From an uncultured Collinsella sp. (GTDB lineage Bacteria; Actinomycetota; Coriobacteriia; Coriobacteriales; Coriobacteriaceae): 64,000 nt of DNA. Each line of letters starts with the position of its first letter. Within the stretch, counting starts at the first letter, position 1. The DNA lies in contig CATXKN010000008.1 in the NCBI GenBank assembly GCA_958370785.1, positions 1 to 64,000 on the forward strand, given 5' to 3'. The position numbers were made by a program, and so were the translations under genes. Below, in pieces: positions 8,872 through 17,262 of the stretch. The notes under the pieces were generated by a model that searched no databases, was not told the DNA's origin, and saw nothing but the letters and a program-made list of their open reading frames with translations.

Positions 8872-10122
8872 ATGAAATACACCAAGCTCGAGCGTAACTG
8901 GGTTATGTACGATGTGGGCAACTCGGCCCTCGTGCTGCTCAATACCTCGGTGGTGCCCATCTACTTTAACGCCATCAATACCGGTGCTTCCTCGGCAGAC
9001 CTGGTGGTCGCCTGGGGCAACGCGCAGACGATTGCCTCGCTGGTCATTGCCATGCTCATGCCCATTCTGGGCGCGCTTGCCGATTACGCCGGCAACAAGA
9101 TCAAGTTCTTCTTGGGCTTCTTCCTCACGGGCCTGGTTCTTTGCCTGGCGCAGGCTATCCCCATGTCCGCCATGGCATTTTTGACCGTGTACGTGCTGTG
9201 CACCATCGGCCTTAACTCTTCCATGACGTTCTACGACGCTATGCTGCCCGACATTACCACCGACGAGCGCATGGACGCCGTGTCCAGCTCGGGCTATGCC
9301 TGGGGCTACATCGGTTCCACCGTGCCGTTCATCATCTGCCTGGCGCTTATCATGGGTGGCCCTGCTCTTGGCGTCCCCACCATGTTGGCAACGCGTCTGT
9401 CGTTTGTCATCACCGGTGCCTGGTGGCTCATCTTTACCCTGCCGCTCATTCGCACCTATAAGCAAAAGTACGGTCGCGAGCGCGGTCCCGAGGACACCAT
9501 CGGCCACATCGTGGGCGGCGTGTTCTCCGAGGTCGGACACACCATGCGCGAGATCGCCCACAACAAGACCGTGCTGGTCTACATGATCGCGTTCTTCTTC
9601 TACATCGACGGTGTGCACACGGTCATTTCCATGGCAACCAGCTACGGATCGGCTCTGGGCATCGACTCGACCCAACTGGTGCTGGCTCTGCTCGTTACGC
9701 AGTTTGTGGCCTTCCCATCCGCCATCATCTACGGCAAGCTCGCCGGTCGCGTGGGCACACTCAACATGATCTTGGTGGCCGTCGCCGCCTACATGGGCAT
9801 CGTGCTCTTTGCCGCGTTTTTCTTAAAGACCGCCTTTGAGTTTTGGGTGCTCGCTATTTTGGTCGGCTTGTTCCAGGGTGGCGTGCAGGCGCTCAGCCGC
9901 AGCTATTTTGGCCGCATCATCCCCAAGGAAAAGTCCAACGAGTACTACGGCTTCTTCGATATCTTTGGCCGTTACGCAAGCGTTATGGGCACCTTCCTGG
10001 TGTCGGTTGTCACCTCGCTGACCGGCAACCCGTCGCTGGGCGTCCTTTCTATTGGCGTTCTGCTGGTTGTTGGCTTTGTACTGCTGGTCCGTCTGTCCCG
10101 CATGGCTCAGGCGGCGGCGTAA
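8872..10122 (+). CDS. MFS transporter, UMF1/Atg22-like
   Basis: A 416-residue protein with about 12 predicted membrane segments. The start KLERNWVMYDVGNSALVLLNTSVVPIYF and the mid-protein GGVQALSRSYFGRIIPKEKSNEYYGFFDIFGR are typical of the UMF1 subfamily of major facilitator proteins. These are often annotated as permeases of unknown substrate, related to yeast vacuolar Atg22. The start is preceded by AAGGGG. A strong terminator follows. Transport direction and substrate cannot be deduced. Confidence 0.85.
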   Translation: MKYTKLERNWVMYDVGNSALVLLNTSVVPIYFNAINTGASSADLVVAWGNAQTIASLVIAMLMPILGALADYAGNKIKFFLGFFLTGLVLCLAQAIPMSAMAFLTVYVLCTIGLNSSMTFYDAMLPDITTDERMDAVSSSGYAWGYIGSTVPFIICLALIMGGPALGVPTMLATRLSFVITGAWWLIFTLPLIRTYKQKYGRERGPEDTIGHIVGGVFSEVGHTMREIAHNKTVLVYMIAFFFYIDGVHTVISMATSYGSALGIDSTQLVLALLVTQFVAFPSAIIYGKLAGRVGTLNMILVAVAAYMGIVLFAAFFLKTAFEFWVLAILVGLFQGGVQALSRSYFGRIIPKEKSNEYYGFFDIFGRYASVMGTFLVSVVTSLTGNPSLGVLSIGVLLVVGFVLLVRLSRMAQAAA

Positions 10123-10246
10123 GGCAATCGGGCTCAGTGCAGCAATTGTGCCTATCTGCAGTACTCTTTTGGAAGTAGCCGCATAAATCATTCTGACTTC
10201 CGAGCAATGTTTAGCCCAAGTGGGTATGATGGAATCAGCTAGGTCG

Positions 10247-10282
10247 CGGGGCGTCGCCTGTGTTTGGCGGCGCCCCGTTTTT
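10247..10282 (+). terminator. Terminator after the MFS gene
   Basis: A 12-bp stem (CGGGGCGTCGCC with GGCGGCGCCCCG, one T-G pair), a 7-nt loop, then TTTTT. It lies just before the ribosome site of the glycosyltransferase gene. Confidence 0.85.
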
Positions 10283-10304
10283 GTGTTGCAAGGAGGGTAA
10301 AGGT

Positions 10305-11492
10305 ATGAACGCCACGGTTGTGATCCCAACATATTGGGCGGGCGATGATACCCAAGCAAACGCTCCCGGCACCTACGATCACTCGACGTCGCTCAATGCC
10401 GCCAACCCGGAGCTCGATCGCTGCCTGACTTCGCTCGAACAGGTGCGCGACATTCCGCGCATCATTCTCTTGGTGGTCTGTCCGGTTTCCGCCACGGCCG
10501 ACGTATCCCATCGCGTGCACGAAATCGTTAATGCGCATCCCACACTTAAGGTCACCATCGTTACCAATACTCAGGCTTCGCGTGTTGCCGACCGCGTGGC
10601 ACAGATTGCGCCCAAAGGCTCGGGCGAGTGCGTGAGCCTGCGCGGCTACGGCGCCATCCGCAACATGGGTCTTGCCTGCGCGGCGGTGCTGGGGCACGAC
10701 GCGGTCGTGTTTTTGGATGACGACGAGACCGTCATCGATGCCGACTTTATGAAGCGTGCGACCTATGCACTGGGTCAACAGACGCGTCAGGGCCTGCCGA
10801 TTTTAGTCAAGAGCGGATACTTTTACGATCGCGACGGGTCGCCGCTGGCTCCCACGGACAAAGTGGGCATTTGCCATCGCTGGTGGACCAAGCGTATCGA
10901 GTTCAATCGCTGGATGAAAAAGGCGCTCTCGGGCACCCGCATCTCGCGCTCCAATTACGTGTGCGGCGGCCTGATGGCCCTGCACGCCCGCGCCTTTACG
11001 CGCGTGGCCTTCGACCCGTTTATCACCCGCGGCGAGGATCTGGACTACCTGTTTAACATGCGCATGTTTGGCTATGACGTGTGGTTCGACAACGAGTGGA
11101 CCGTACGCCACCTGCCGCCCGAGTCCGAGAAGCGCTCGCCGCGCTTTATGCAGGACGTGTACCGTTGGTACTACGAGCGGGCCAAGCTGACGTTCGCTGC
11201 GCACCAAAAGGAGCTCATTCCGGTTACGGCCGCATCACTCATGCCCTATCCGGGTCCGTGGATCTCGCGCGAGCTCGACGACCGCGTGCGCAAGACCGCC
11301 ATGGTTCGCAGCATGTTTACCCGCGAGCACGATGGGTATCTGCGCATCTGGCGTCACGGTATTGACGAGGCCAAGACCTATGCCCGCCAAAACGCCGCAA
11401 GCTACCTGCGTTTTCAGAGTTTCTGGCCCAAGATCATGGACGAACTTTGGCGCGACGCACAACTGATTAGCATCCTGGAGGGGGCTGAATGA
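10305..11492 (+). CDS. Family 2-like glycosyltransferase
   Basis: A 395-residue soluble protein. The N-terminus TVVIPTYW and the acidic metal/nucleotide-sugar motif VVFLDDDETVIDADF (about 137-151) indicate a GT-A fold. Later RGEDLDYLFNMRMFGYDVW (about 245-263) fits the acceptor-binding ED motif of GT2 enzymes. No membrane segments are seen. The start is chosen for its AAGGAGGG ribosome site. Its stop overlaps the ATG of the following histidine kinase (ATGA), so the two are translationally coupled, which hints at a sugar-polymer process sensed by that kinase. Donor and acceptor are unknown. Confidence 0.78.
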   Translation: MNATVVIPTYWAGDDTQANAPGTYDHSTSLNAANPELDRCLTSLEQVRDIPRIILLVVCPVSATADVSHRVHEIVNAHPTLKVTIVTNTQASRVADRVAQIAPKGSGECVSLRGYGAIRNMGLACAAVLGHDAVVFLDDDETVIDADFMKRATYALGQQTRQGLPILVKSGYFYDRDGSPLAPTDKVGICHRWWTKRIEFNRWMKKALSGTRISRSNYVCGGLMALHARAFTRVAFDPFITRGEDLDYLFNMRMFGYDVWFDNEWTVRHLPPESEKRSPRFMQDVYRWYYERAKLTFAAHQKELIPVTAASLMPYPGPWISRELDDRVRKTAMVRSMFTREHDGYLRIWRHGIDEAKTYARQNAASYLRFQSFWPKIMDELWRDAQLISILEGAE

Positions 11493-12832
11493 TCGACCGC
11501 CGCGCCCAGCGCGATAATTCAATTTCAATCTTTCGCATCATCGCCGTTGTCTGCGCCGTTTGCGTGTTGGTGTACTTTATCTTTGCCCTGGCGACTGGCA
11601 TTGAGCCGATTGCCACGGTGATCGCCTGTGCGCTGCTGTGCATCTTCCTGTGCATCTTTATCTTTTTGACGCTCAATCCCGATTCGGTACGCTCCCAGTA
11701 CACCGAGGAGACGCTTTCGGTTGCCTCGGCCATGCTCGAGGACATTAAGGGCGGCCTGACGCAGGAATCGGCGCTTTTGGTGTGCCGGCGTATCCTGCCC
11801 GAGACACGTGCCATGACCGTTGCCATCACCGATGAGGGCAACGTGCTGGCCTGCGTGGGCGAGTTCGAGGAAAAGCTGCTGCCCGATTCGCCCATCCATA
11901 CGCTTGCCACGCGCTACGTCATTGAGCACGGCATCGTGCAGTCGTTCAACCGCGTGGTGGACGTGGTGGGTGCGGATGGCTCGCACAACCATGTTCCCGC
12001 CGGCATCATCGCGCCCATCAAGGTGGGCGACCGCACCGTCGGCACGCTCAAGTTCTACTACAAGACCCCGCGTGCCGTCGACCGTACCCAGTATGCGCTC
12101 GCCTCGGGTTTTGCCGAGATCCTGTCCACGCAGCTCGCCATCCACGAGCTCGAGGTGCAAAAGGAACTGACGGCCCGTGCCGAGGTGCGTGCCCTGCAGG
12201 CGCAGATCAACCCGCACTTTCTGTTCAACACGCTCAACACCATCGCGTCGTTTACGCGTACCGACCCGCTGCGTGCCCGCGAGCTGCTGCGCGAGTTTTC
12301 CTCGTTCTATCGCGCCACGCTCGACAACTCGGGGTCGCTTATCCCGGTCTCGCGCGAGGTTGCCCAGACCAAGCGCTACCTGACGTTTGAGAAGGCGCGC
12401 TTTGGCGAGGACCGCGTACTGGCGACCTTCGATGTCTCCGAGGATGTCGAGGACACGTTGGTCCCGGCCTTTGTAATCCAACCCATTGTCGAGAACGCCG
12501 TGCGGCATGGTATGGGCGATGGCGATGCCCTGCAGATCGATGTGACCGTCCATCAAGACGGCGACGACGCAATCCTGATTGCCGTGGCCGACAACGGCGT
12601 GGGCATGGACGAGGGCACCGCCGCCAGGCTGTTTGATGAGCGCTCCGCCCGCCCCGATGCCAGTTCCCCGCAAGGCGGCGGCGCCGGCGTGGCCATGCAC
12701 AATATTTCTGAGCGCATCCATCGCTTTTATGGACCGCACTCTTATACGCGCGTCGAATCGGCGCCGGGCAAGGGCACCAAAGTGCTCCTGCATCTTGATT
12801 TGTCAGAGAGCATCTTTGACATTCAAGAGTAA
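11489..12832 (+). CDS. LytS/YehU-type sensor histidine kinase (second pair)
   Basis: A 447-residue paralogue of the kinase about 6 kb upstream. There are two hydrophobic segments near the N-terminus (about 10-30 and 36-56), a GAF-like sensor region and QINPHFLFNTLNTIASF bearing the phospho-accepting His. The ATPase boxes are IVENAVRHG, DNGVGMDEG and GGAGVAMHNI. The start overlaps the stop of the glycosyltransferase, so expression is coupled to it. The cognate regulator follows about 70 bases downstream. Confidence 0.9.
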   Translation: MIDRRAQRDNSISIFRIIAVVCAVCVLVYFIFALATGIEPIATVIACALLCIFLCIFIFLTLNPDSVRSQYTEETLSVASAMLEDIKGGLTQESALLVCRRILPETRAMTVAITDEGNVLACVGEFEEKLLPDSPIHTLATRYVIEHGIVQSFNRVVDVVGADGSHNHVPAGIIAPIKVGDRTVGTLKFYYKTPRAVDRTQYALASGFAEILSTQLAIHELEVQKELTARAEVRALQAQINPHFLFNTLNTIASFTRTDPLRARELLREFSSFYRATLDNSGSLIPVSREVAQTKRYLTFEKARFGEDRVLATFDVSEDVEDTLVPAFVIQPIVENAVRHGMGDGDALQIDVTVHQDGDDAILIAVADNGVGMDEGTAARLFDERSARPDASSPQGGGAGVAMHNISERIHRFYGPHSYTRVESAPGKGTKVLLHLDLSESIFDIQE

Positions 12833-12904
12833 AATAAAAGGCTATGGGCTCAACGCCAAGCGGCGGATGCCCAGCCTAGTTTGTTGACGAAAGGTTTAAT
12901 CCCT

Positions 12905-13621
12905 ATGCTGCGTGCGATGATTGTGGATGATGAGGCCCCGGCCCGTTCGGAACTTCGCTTCTTGCTCGAGCAGACGGGCAAGATCGGCACGATCACTGAG
13001 GCGTCGAGCGTCCGCTCCGCCATTGAGATGTTGATGGAAAGCCGCGTCGATGTCGTATTTCTTGATATCTCGATGCCCGGCGCTTCTGGCCTGCAGCTTG
13101 CCGAGGCACTGCATAAGCTTAAGAATCCGCCGGCGATTGTGTTTGTGACCGCGTATAGCGATCATGCCGTCGAGGCGTTCGACGTAGATGCCGTCGATTA
13201 CCTAATGAAGCCGGTTGAGGAGGCGCGCCTGGATCGCGCGATCGAGAAGGTCATGCAGCACGCCAAGCCCGTTACGGACAGCAAAGCCACCATCGAGCGC
13301 ATTCCGGTGGAAAAGGGCGGCCGTAAGGTCCTCATTCCCGTGGATGACATTCGCTTCATCATGGCCAAGGACGATTACTCCTGTATCTATACCGTCGATG
13401 ATCGTTTTCTATCGACGACTTCGCTGGCGCAGTTCGAGGCCAAGCTTTGCGACTTTGGCTTCTTTCGCGTTCATCGCCGCTATATCGTCAACTTGGCGTG
13501 CGTCACAGATGTCGAGACGGTGCCCTCGGGCGCTATCCAACTGGGCATTACGGGCGTCGACGAACGCGTGCCGGTCTCGCGCCGCCGCGTTGTGCCGCTC
13601 AAGAAGGCCCTGAGCCTCTAG
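12905..13621 (+). CDS. LytTR-family response regulator (second pair)
   Basis: A 238-residue regulator with a receiver domain (VDDEAPARS, acceptor Asp in DVVFLDISMPGASG, Lys in VDYLMKPVEEA) and a C-terminal LytTR DNA-binding domain (FFRVHRRYIVNLACV). I use the ATG after GAAAGG rather than an in-frame TTG 24 bases upstream. It is paralogous to the regulator of the first pair, with the same VPVSRRR C-terminal signature. A terminator follows directly. Confidence 0.91.
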   Translation: MLRAMIVDDEAPARSELRFLLEQTGKIGTITEASSVRSAIEMLMESRVDVVFLDISMPGASGLQLAEALHKLKNPPAIVFVTAYSDHAVEAFDVDAVDYLMKPVEEARLDRAIEKVMQHAKPVTDSKATIERIPVEKGGRKVLIPVDDIRFIMAKDDYSCIYTVDDRFLSTTSLAQFEAKLCDFGFFRVHRRYIVNLACVTDVETVPSGAIQLGITGVDERVPVSRRRVVPLKKALSL

Positions 13622-13628
13622 CGCGCTG

Positions 13629-13675
13629 GCCCCGCAGCCCTGTAGACAATTGTCTGCGGAGCCGTGGGGCTTTTT
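13629..13675 (+). terminator. Terminator after second LytTR gene
   Basis: Nested hairpin: GCCCC...GGGGC outside and AGACAATTGTCT inside, followed by TTTTT. Confidence 0.75.
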
Positions 13676-13711
13676 GTATATACGTCGAATCGGTTTTGAA
13701 GAAGGGATCCC

Positions 13712-14179
13712 ATGAACAGTGCAAGCGCCAAGCGCATCGACATCATCTCGGACACCCACGGCTATCTTTCGCCCGCGCTTCTGGACGAGCTCAAGGGCGC
13801 AGATCTGATCGTCCACGCCGGAGACCTCACCTCAGAGATGGATTACGAGCATCTATGCACCATCGCCCCCGTGCGAGCGGTCCTAGGAAACAACGACTAC
13901 TACCGCGACTACGGTCCGGATGTGGACCGTCTGGCCATCTTCACCTACGAAGGCCTCAAATTCGCCGTAGCCCACTACCGTGAAGACCTGCCCGTGGGAT
14001 CCGTAGACGTAGCCATCAACGGTCACACCCACGTAACCAAAGAAGCCCAAGTAGGCCGCTGCCTAGTCCTCAACCCCGGCAGCGCCAGCTACCCCAGAGG
14101 CACCAGAGGCCCCACCATGGCCCGGATGCTCGTCAAGGACGGCAAGATCCTGAGCACCAAATTTATTGACCTGGAGTAA
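13712..14179 (+). CDS. YfcE-type metallophosphoesterase
   Basis: A 155-residue phosphodiesterase of the MJ0936/YfcE family. All metal-binding motifs are present in order: DIISDTHGY, HAGDLTSE, GNNDYYRD, and NGHTHVTK near the C-terminus, then LNPGSASYPR. It should hydrolyse small phosphodiesters with two divalent metals in the cytoplasm; the natural substrate of these proteins is generally unclear. The ribosome site is GAAGGGATCC. The last third uses more A-ending codons (GTA, CTA, CCA) than the first part. Confidence 0.88.
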   Translation: MNSASAKRIDIISDTHGYLSPALLDELKGADLIVHAGDLTSEMDYEHLCTIAPVRAVLGNNDYYRDYGPDVDRLAIFTYEGLKFAVAHYREDLPVGSVDVAINGHTHVTKEAQVGRCLVLNPGSASYPRGTRGPTMARMLVKDGKILSTKFIDLE

Positions 14180-14190
14180 CCGCAACAAAA

Positions 14191-14223
14191 GCGGGGGATG
14201 CAGATCGCATCTCCCGTTTTTTC
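14191..14223 (+). terminator. Terminator after phosphoesterase
   Basis: CGGGGGATGC / GCATCTCCCG stem with a 5-nt loop and a T-run. Confidence 0.8.
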
Positions 14224-14338
14224 TTTGAGCAAAAGGCAGAGCTTCAGCAACAACCTTAGACAACCCCGCCGAGGAGAACGGGGACCTCGAGCCGCGGAAG
14301 CGGCGAGGAACAACAACGACTCGAACAAAGTGACGGCA

Positions 14339-14481
14339 GGGAGGGTCTCCGGGGCTGGGGGCGGGGGTTAAGTTTGTCGCGAGTTCCGCACGCAAAGGAA
14401 AGCACTTAATGTGCTTTCCGTCTTGCGCAGGACTGTAGAGCAGCAAACTTAACCCCCGCCCCCAGCCCCGGAGACCCTCCC
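14339..14481. repeat. Perfect 38-bp inverted repeat with nested hairpin
   Basis: Arms at 14339-14376 and 14444-14481 are exact reverse complements and start GGGAGGGTCTCCGGGGCTGG. The 67-base loop contains a second hairpin GGAAAGCAC/GTGCTTTCC (about 14397-14419). It lies about 110 bases before tRNA-Asp, well after the terminator of the previous gene. Confidence 0.85.
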
Positions 14482-14590
14482 GGAGGGGCCCAAAAAATAT
14501 TTTCAAAAAAGTTGTTGCGCACCGGACAGACTTCTGTGTATACTAATCCCCGCAGCGCACGCGAGCGGAAACAAACGCGAACGACTGCCT

Positions 14591-14668
<78 letters not shown>

Positions 14669-14676
14669 ACGCAATT

Positions 14677-14705
14677 AAAGCCACGTCTTCGGACGTGGCT
14701 TTTTG
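14677..14705 (+). terminator. Terminator of tRNA-Asp
   Basis: AAAGCCACGTC TTCG GACGTGGCTTT with a TTTTT tail; a UUCG tetraloop on a 10-bp stem directly after the tRNA. Confidence 0.9.
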
Positions 14706-14807
14706 CGTTTGATAGGACCTTGATCCCATCGGTCCCTTTCGCCCAAAAGCAAATCCTTCCAATTCCCGGACAAGCTCCGTTTGAGGCATGTACTCAAACA
14801 AGGCGTT

Positions 14808-14852
14808 TGTTGCGCAACACCAGTTCAACGAAGCAGGGGGTTAGGTTATACT
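14808..14852 (+). promoter_or_regulatory. Palindrome TGTTGCGCAACA next to a sigma70-type promoter
   Basis: The perfect 12-base palindrome is at 14808-14819. Directly after it come TTCAAC (14824-14829) and TATACT (14847-14852), separated by 17 bases, which is a good -35/-10 pair reading toward the Rrf2 gene. A second hairpin (GCCGTTTTTGA/TCAAAAACGGC, 14867-14899) lies in the predicted leader. The rest of the 300-base space before the Rrf2 gene shows no coding sequence. Confidence 0.5.
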
Positions 14853-15011
14853 CAGTTGCACTGTGGGCCGTTTTTGATGCAAGAGGCTTCAAAAACGGCA
14901 TTCAGCGGGCACCCGTTTTGCTATTTGGGCGTCCATACGGTCATTGACGTCTCGACGTAAGCTCGGCCCCGGAGCTCGTTCGAGCTGTTCCTATTCCTTG
15001 AAAGGGGAAAA

Positions 15012-15497
15012 ATGGACATATCGAGGAAGACTGATTACGCCCTTCGCATGCTCGCGATGCTTGCCGAGGACCCGGAGCGTCTGCTTTCTGTTCGCACCGC
15101 CGCCGAAGAGGTCAATGTCCCGTATTCGTTTGCCCGTTCGATCCAGCATGGTTTGGTTCAGGCCGGTATTGTGGAGAGCCTGCGTGGCGTCCATGGCGGC
15201 ATGCGTCTTAAGGTCAGCCCCGACGATGTCACCATCCGCCAGGTCGTTGAGGCCGTTCAGGGCCCCATGGTCATGAACGATTGCACCGCGCCCGATGGAG
15301 ACTGTGCACGCATGGGTACGTGCTGCTATCATCCCCTGTGGGCCGGAGCTCAAGCGTTGATGCGCGACTACCTCGATTCCGTTTCGCTGGGCGATATCGT
15401 CGCTCACCGCCAGTTCCCGGCCGTCGATTCCAAGTTCGCCGACCGCGATGCGTTTCCCGAGTACGCCACCTGTGCGTGCGCTTGCCGGGAGGAATAG
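15012..15497 (+). CDS. Rrf2-family Fe-S transcriptional regulator
   Basis: A 161-residue winged-helix regulator of the IscR/NsrR/RsrR group. It has an N-terminal MDISRKTDYALRML, a helix-turn-helix through VPYSFARSIQHGL, and a Gly-rich wing GVHGGMRLK. The cluster-binding Cys are C91, C98 and C104, spaced as in Rrf2 Fe-S sensors (with an adjacent C105). An unusual C-terminus CACACREE adds three more Cys. The ribosome site is AAAGGGG. Downstream lie a MutY-like glycosylase (21 bases) and rubrerythrin, so a redox or nitrosative-stress role is likely. Whether it senses Fe-S supply, NO or redox state cannot be told. Confidence 0.88.
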   Translation: MDISRKTDYALRMLAMLAEDPERLLSVRTAAEEVNVPYSFARSIQHGLVQAGIVESLRGVHGGMRLKVSPDDVTIRQVVEAVQGPMVMNDCTAPDGDCARMGTCCYHPLWAGAQALMRDYLDSVSLGDIVAHRQFPAVDSKFADRDAFPEYATCACACREE

Positions 15498-15518
15498 CGC
15501 CGCATAAGGAGCATAGTC

Positions 15519-16424
15519 ATGATTCAGGACCCCTTTCGTTCGATGATTCGTTCGGAAGGGGTCCTGCGTTATCGCGACCTTCCGTGGCGCCGCACGCGCG
15601 ACCCGTACATTATTTGGCTTTCCGAGGTTATGCTGCAGCAAACGCAGGTGCCGCGTGTGGAGACGCGTATGCCCGCGTGGCTCGACCGCTTTCCGACCGT
15701 GCGTGCGCTCGCTCAGGCCGCTCCTTCTGACGTTTTGGATGCCTGGCAGGGGATGGGCTACAATCGTCGCGCCCTGGCGCTTCACAGGGCTGCACAGTGC
15801 GTTGTGACGGACTGGGGCGGGGAGTTTCCACGTGAGACGCGCGACCTGGTCGCCCTGCCCGGTATTGGCCCGGCGACGGCGCAGGGCATCCGGTCGTTTG
15901 CGTTCGATCTACCGGGTGTGTATCTGGAGACCAACGTGCGCACGGTCTTTCTGCATCATTTCTTTCCCGATGTACCGGCCGTTCCCGATCGCGAGCTGGT
16001 GCCGCTGATTCAGGCCGCCTGTCCGGCGGCCCCTGGTGCGGCGGTGGATGAGATTGCGCCCTTTGCCGCGCCTCAAGACGATGCCGACACACCGCGCGCA
16101 TGGTATTACGCGTTGCTGGATTACGGCGCGTATCTTAAAAAGACGCTGCCCAATCCGTCCAGGCGGTCGGCGAGCTATAGTCGTCAGTCCAAGTTTGAGG
16201 GCTCGCGCCGTCAAAAGCGCGCCCATATTGTGCGCATGCTGCTGGCTGCGCGCGATGGGCGGCCGTCGGGCATTACGCTCGATGAAGCCGTTGCAGGCGT
16301 TAACGAGATGGAGACGGCAGCCGGCCGAGAGTCGGTCGATCACGATCTTGTCGCAGACATTTTGGCCGACTTGGAGCGCGAGGGCTTTTGCCGCTTCGAG
16401 GGTGACCGCTGGCTAAGCGTGTAG
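15519..16424 (+). CDS. MutY-like HhH-GPD DNA glycosylase lacking the Fe-S cluster
   Basis: A 301-residue base-excision glycosylase. The MutY signature LPWRRTRDPYIIWLSEVMLQQTQV holds the general-acid Glu (E36), and the helix-hairpin-helix is LPGIGPATAQGI (113-124). Two departures from classical MutY are visible. The Asp expected in the (D)GN motif is replaced by Glu (LETNVRTVFLHHFF, E137). The C-terminal C-X6-C-X2-C-X5-C iron-sulfur motif is absent, and the protein is also shorter than the usual 350 residues, without the 8-oxoG-recognising domain. It is probably co-transcribed with the Rrf2 gene. Substrate specificity (A opposite 8-oxoG or another lesion) is uncertain. Confidence 0.8.
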   Translation: MIQDPFRSMIRSEGVLRYRDLPWRRTRDPYIIWLSEVMLQQTQVPRVETRMPAWLDRFPTVRALAQAAPSDVLDAWQGMGYNRRALALHRAAQCVVTDWGGEFPRETRDLVALPGIGPATAQGIRSFAFDLPGVYLETNVRTVFLHHFFPDVPAVPDRELVPLIQAACPAAPGAAVDEIAPFAAPQDDADTPRAWYYALLDYGAYLKKTLPNPSRRSASYSRQSKFEGSRRQKRAHIVRMLLAARDGRPSGITLDEAVAGVNEMETAAGRESVDHDLVADILADLEREGFCRFEGDRWLSV

Positions 16425-16536
16425 CCAACCCGAATCTGAAGAAGAGGATTGTAAGGTTTAAATTCTCGGCTTGAGGGCATCCTAAAGACAAGGCCGCTCG
16501 AAGCCTACGGGCGGCATGTTGAAGGGAAGTACACCT

Positions 16537-17076
16537 ATGGATTTTGAGAACTCTCAAACCAAGAAGAACCTCGAGACCGCTTTTGCCGGTGAGTCCCAGG
16601 CGCATACCAAGTATCGCTACTACGCATCTAAGGCCAAGAAGGATGGCTACGTTCAGATCTCGAATATCTTTGCCGAGACCGCAGGCAACGAGTCCGAGCA
16701 CGCCAAGCTGTGGTTTAAGTATCTGCATGACGGCGCCGTTCCCGACACCCTGGACAACTTGCGTGATGCCGCTGCGGGCGAGAACTACGAGTGGACCACG
16801 ATGTACGACGAGTTCGCCAAGACAGCCGAGGAGGAGGGCTTTACCGAGATCGCCGAGAAGTTCCGTGGCGTCGGTGCTGTCGAGCAGGCTCACGAGGAGC
16901 GCTACAACAAGCTTGTCGAGCGCATCGAATCGGGCGAGGTGTTTGAGCGCGAGGGCGTGAAGGTATGGAAGTGCCTGAACTGCGGGCACCTGCATGTTGG
17001 TGCCGAGGCGCCCGAGGTGTGCCCGGTGTGCAACCACCCGAAGGCGTACTTTGAGGAGCAGGTGGTGAACTACTAG
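16537..17076 (+). CDS. rbr: Rubrerythrin
   Basis: A 179-residue peroxide-scavenging diiron protein. An N-terminal ferritin-like domain carries iron ligands in AGESQAHTKYRYYA, GNESEHAKLW and VEQAHEERY. A C-terminal rubredoxin-like domain has CLNCGHLHVG...CPVCNHPKAYF, two CXXC pairs for one iron. It reduces hydrogen peroxide to water in anaerobes using rubredoxin-type electron donors. The start is at the MDFENSQ Met, preceded by GAAGGG; an in-frame upstream start lacks a ribosome site. The Rrf2 regulator two genes upstream is a candidate controller. Confidence 0.95.
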   Translation: MDFENSQTKKNLETAFAGESQAHTKYRYYASKAKKDGYVQISNIFAETAGNESEHAKLWFKYLHDGAVPDTLDNLRDAAAGENYEWTTMYDEFAKTAEEEGFTEIAEKFRGVGAVEQAHEERYNKLVERIESGEVFEREGVKVWKCLNCGHLHVGAEAPEVCPVCNHPKAYFEEQVVNY

Positions 17077-17097
17077 CGCTTGGCGCTGACATGAGCT

Positions 17098-17183
17098 GGG
17101 CCGGGAGGGCGGGATTGCCTTCCCTCCCCGCTCACGGCTTCGCAGAGTCGCGTTGAGGGAAGGCAATCCCGCCCTCCCGGCCC
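17098..17183. repeat. Perfect 29-bp inverted repeat after rubrerythrin
   Basis: Arms 17098-17126 and 17155-17183 are exact reverse complements (left arm begins GGGCCGGGAGGGCGGGATTG), with a 28-nt loop. There is no T-run, so it is not a standard terminator. A real terminator follows at 17234. Confidence 0.85.
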
Positions 17184-17233
17184 GCTTTGGGTCGTTGCGT
17201 GCTCGCTACAGAAAAGCTGATATTAAAGTTTGC

Positions 17234-17262
17234 GTGCCGCCCCTTTTGGGGCGGCACGTTTT
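17234..17262 (+). terminator. Terminator downstream of rubrerythrin
   Basis: GTGCCGCCCC TTTT GGGGCGGCAC followed by GTTTT. It is a perfect 10-bp stem with a T4 loop. Confidence 0.85.

Noticed and set aside
14339..14481. Possible CRISPR-like or attachment-site repeat beside tRNA-Asp.
   Set aside because: There are only two arms and they are inverted, not direct repeats with spacers. No integrase or tRNA 3'-end duplication is visible nearby.
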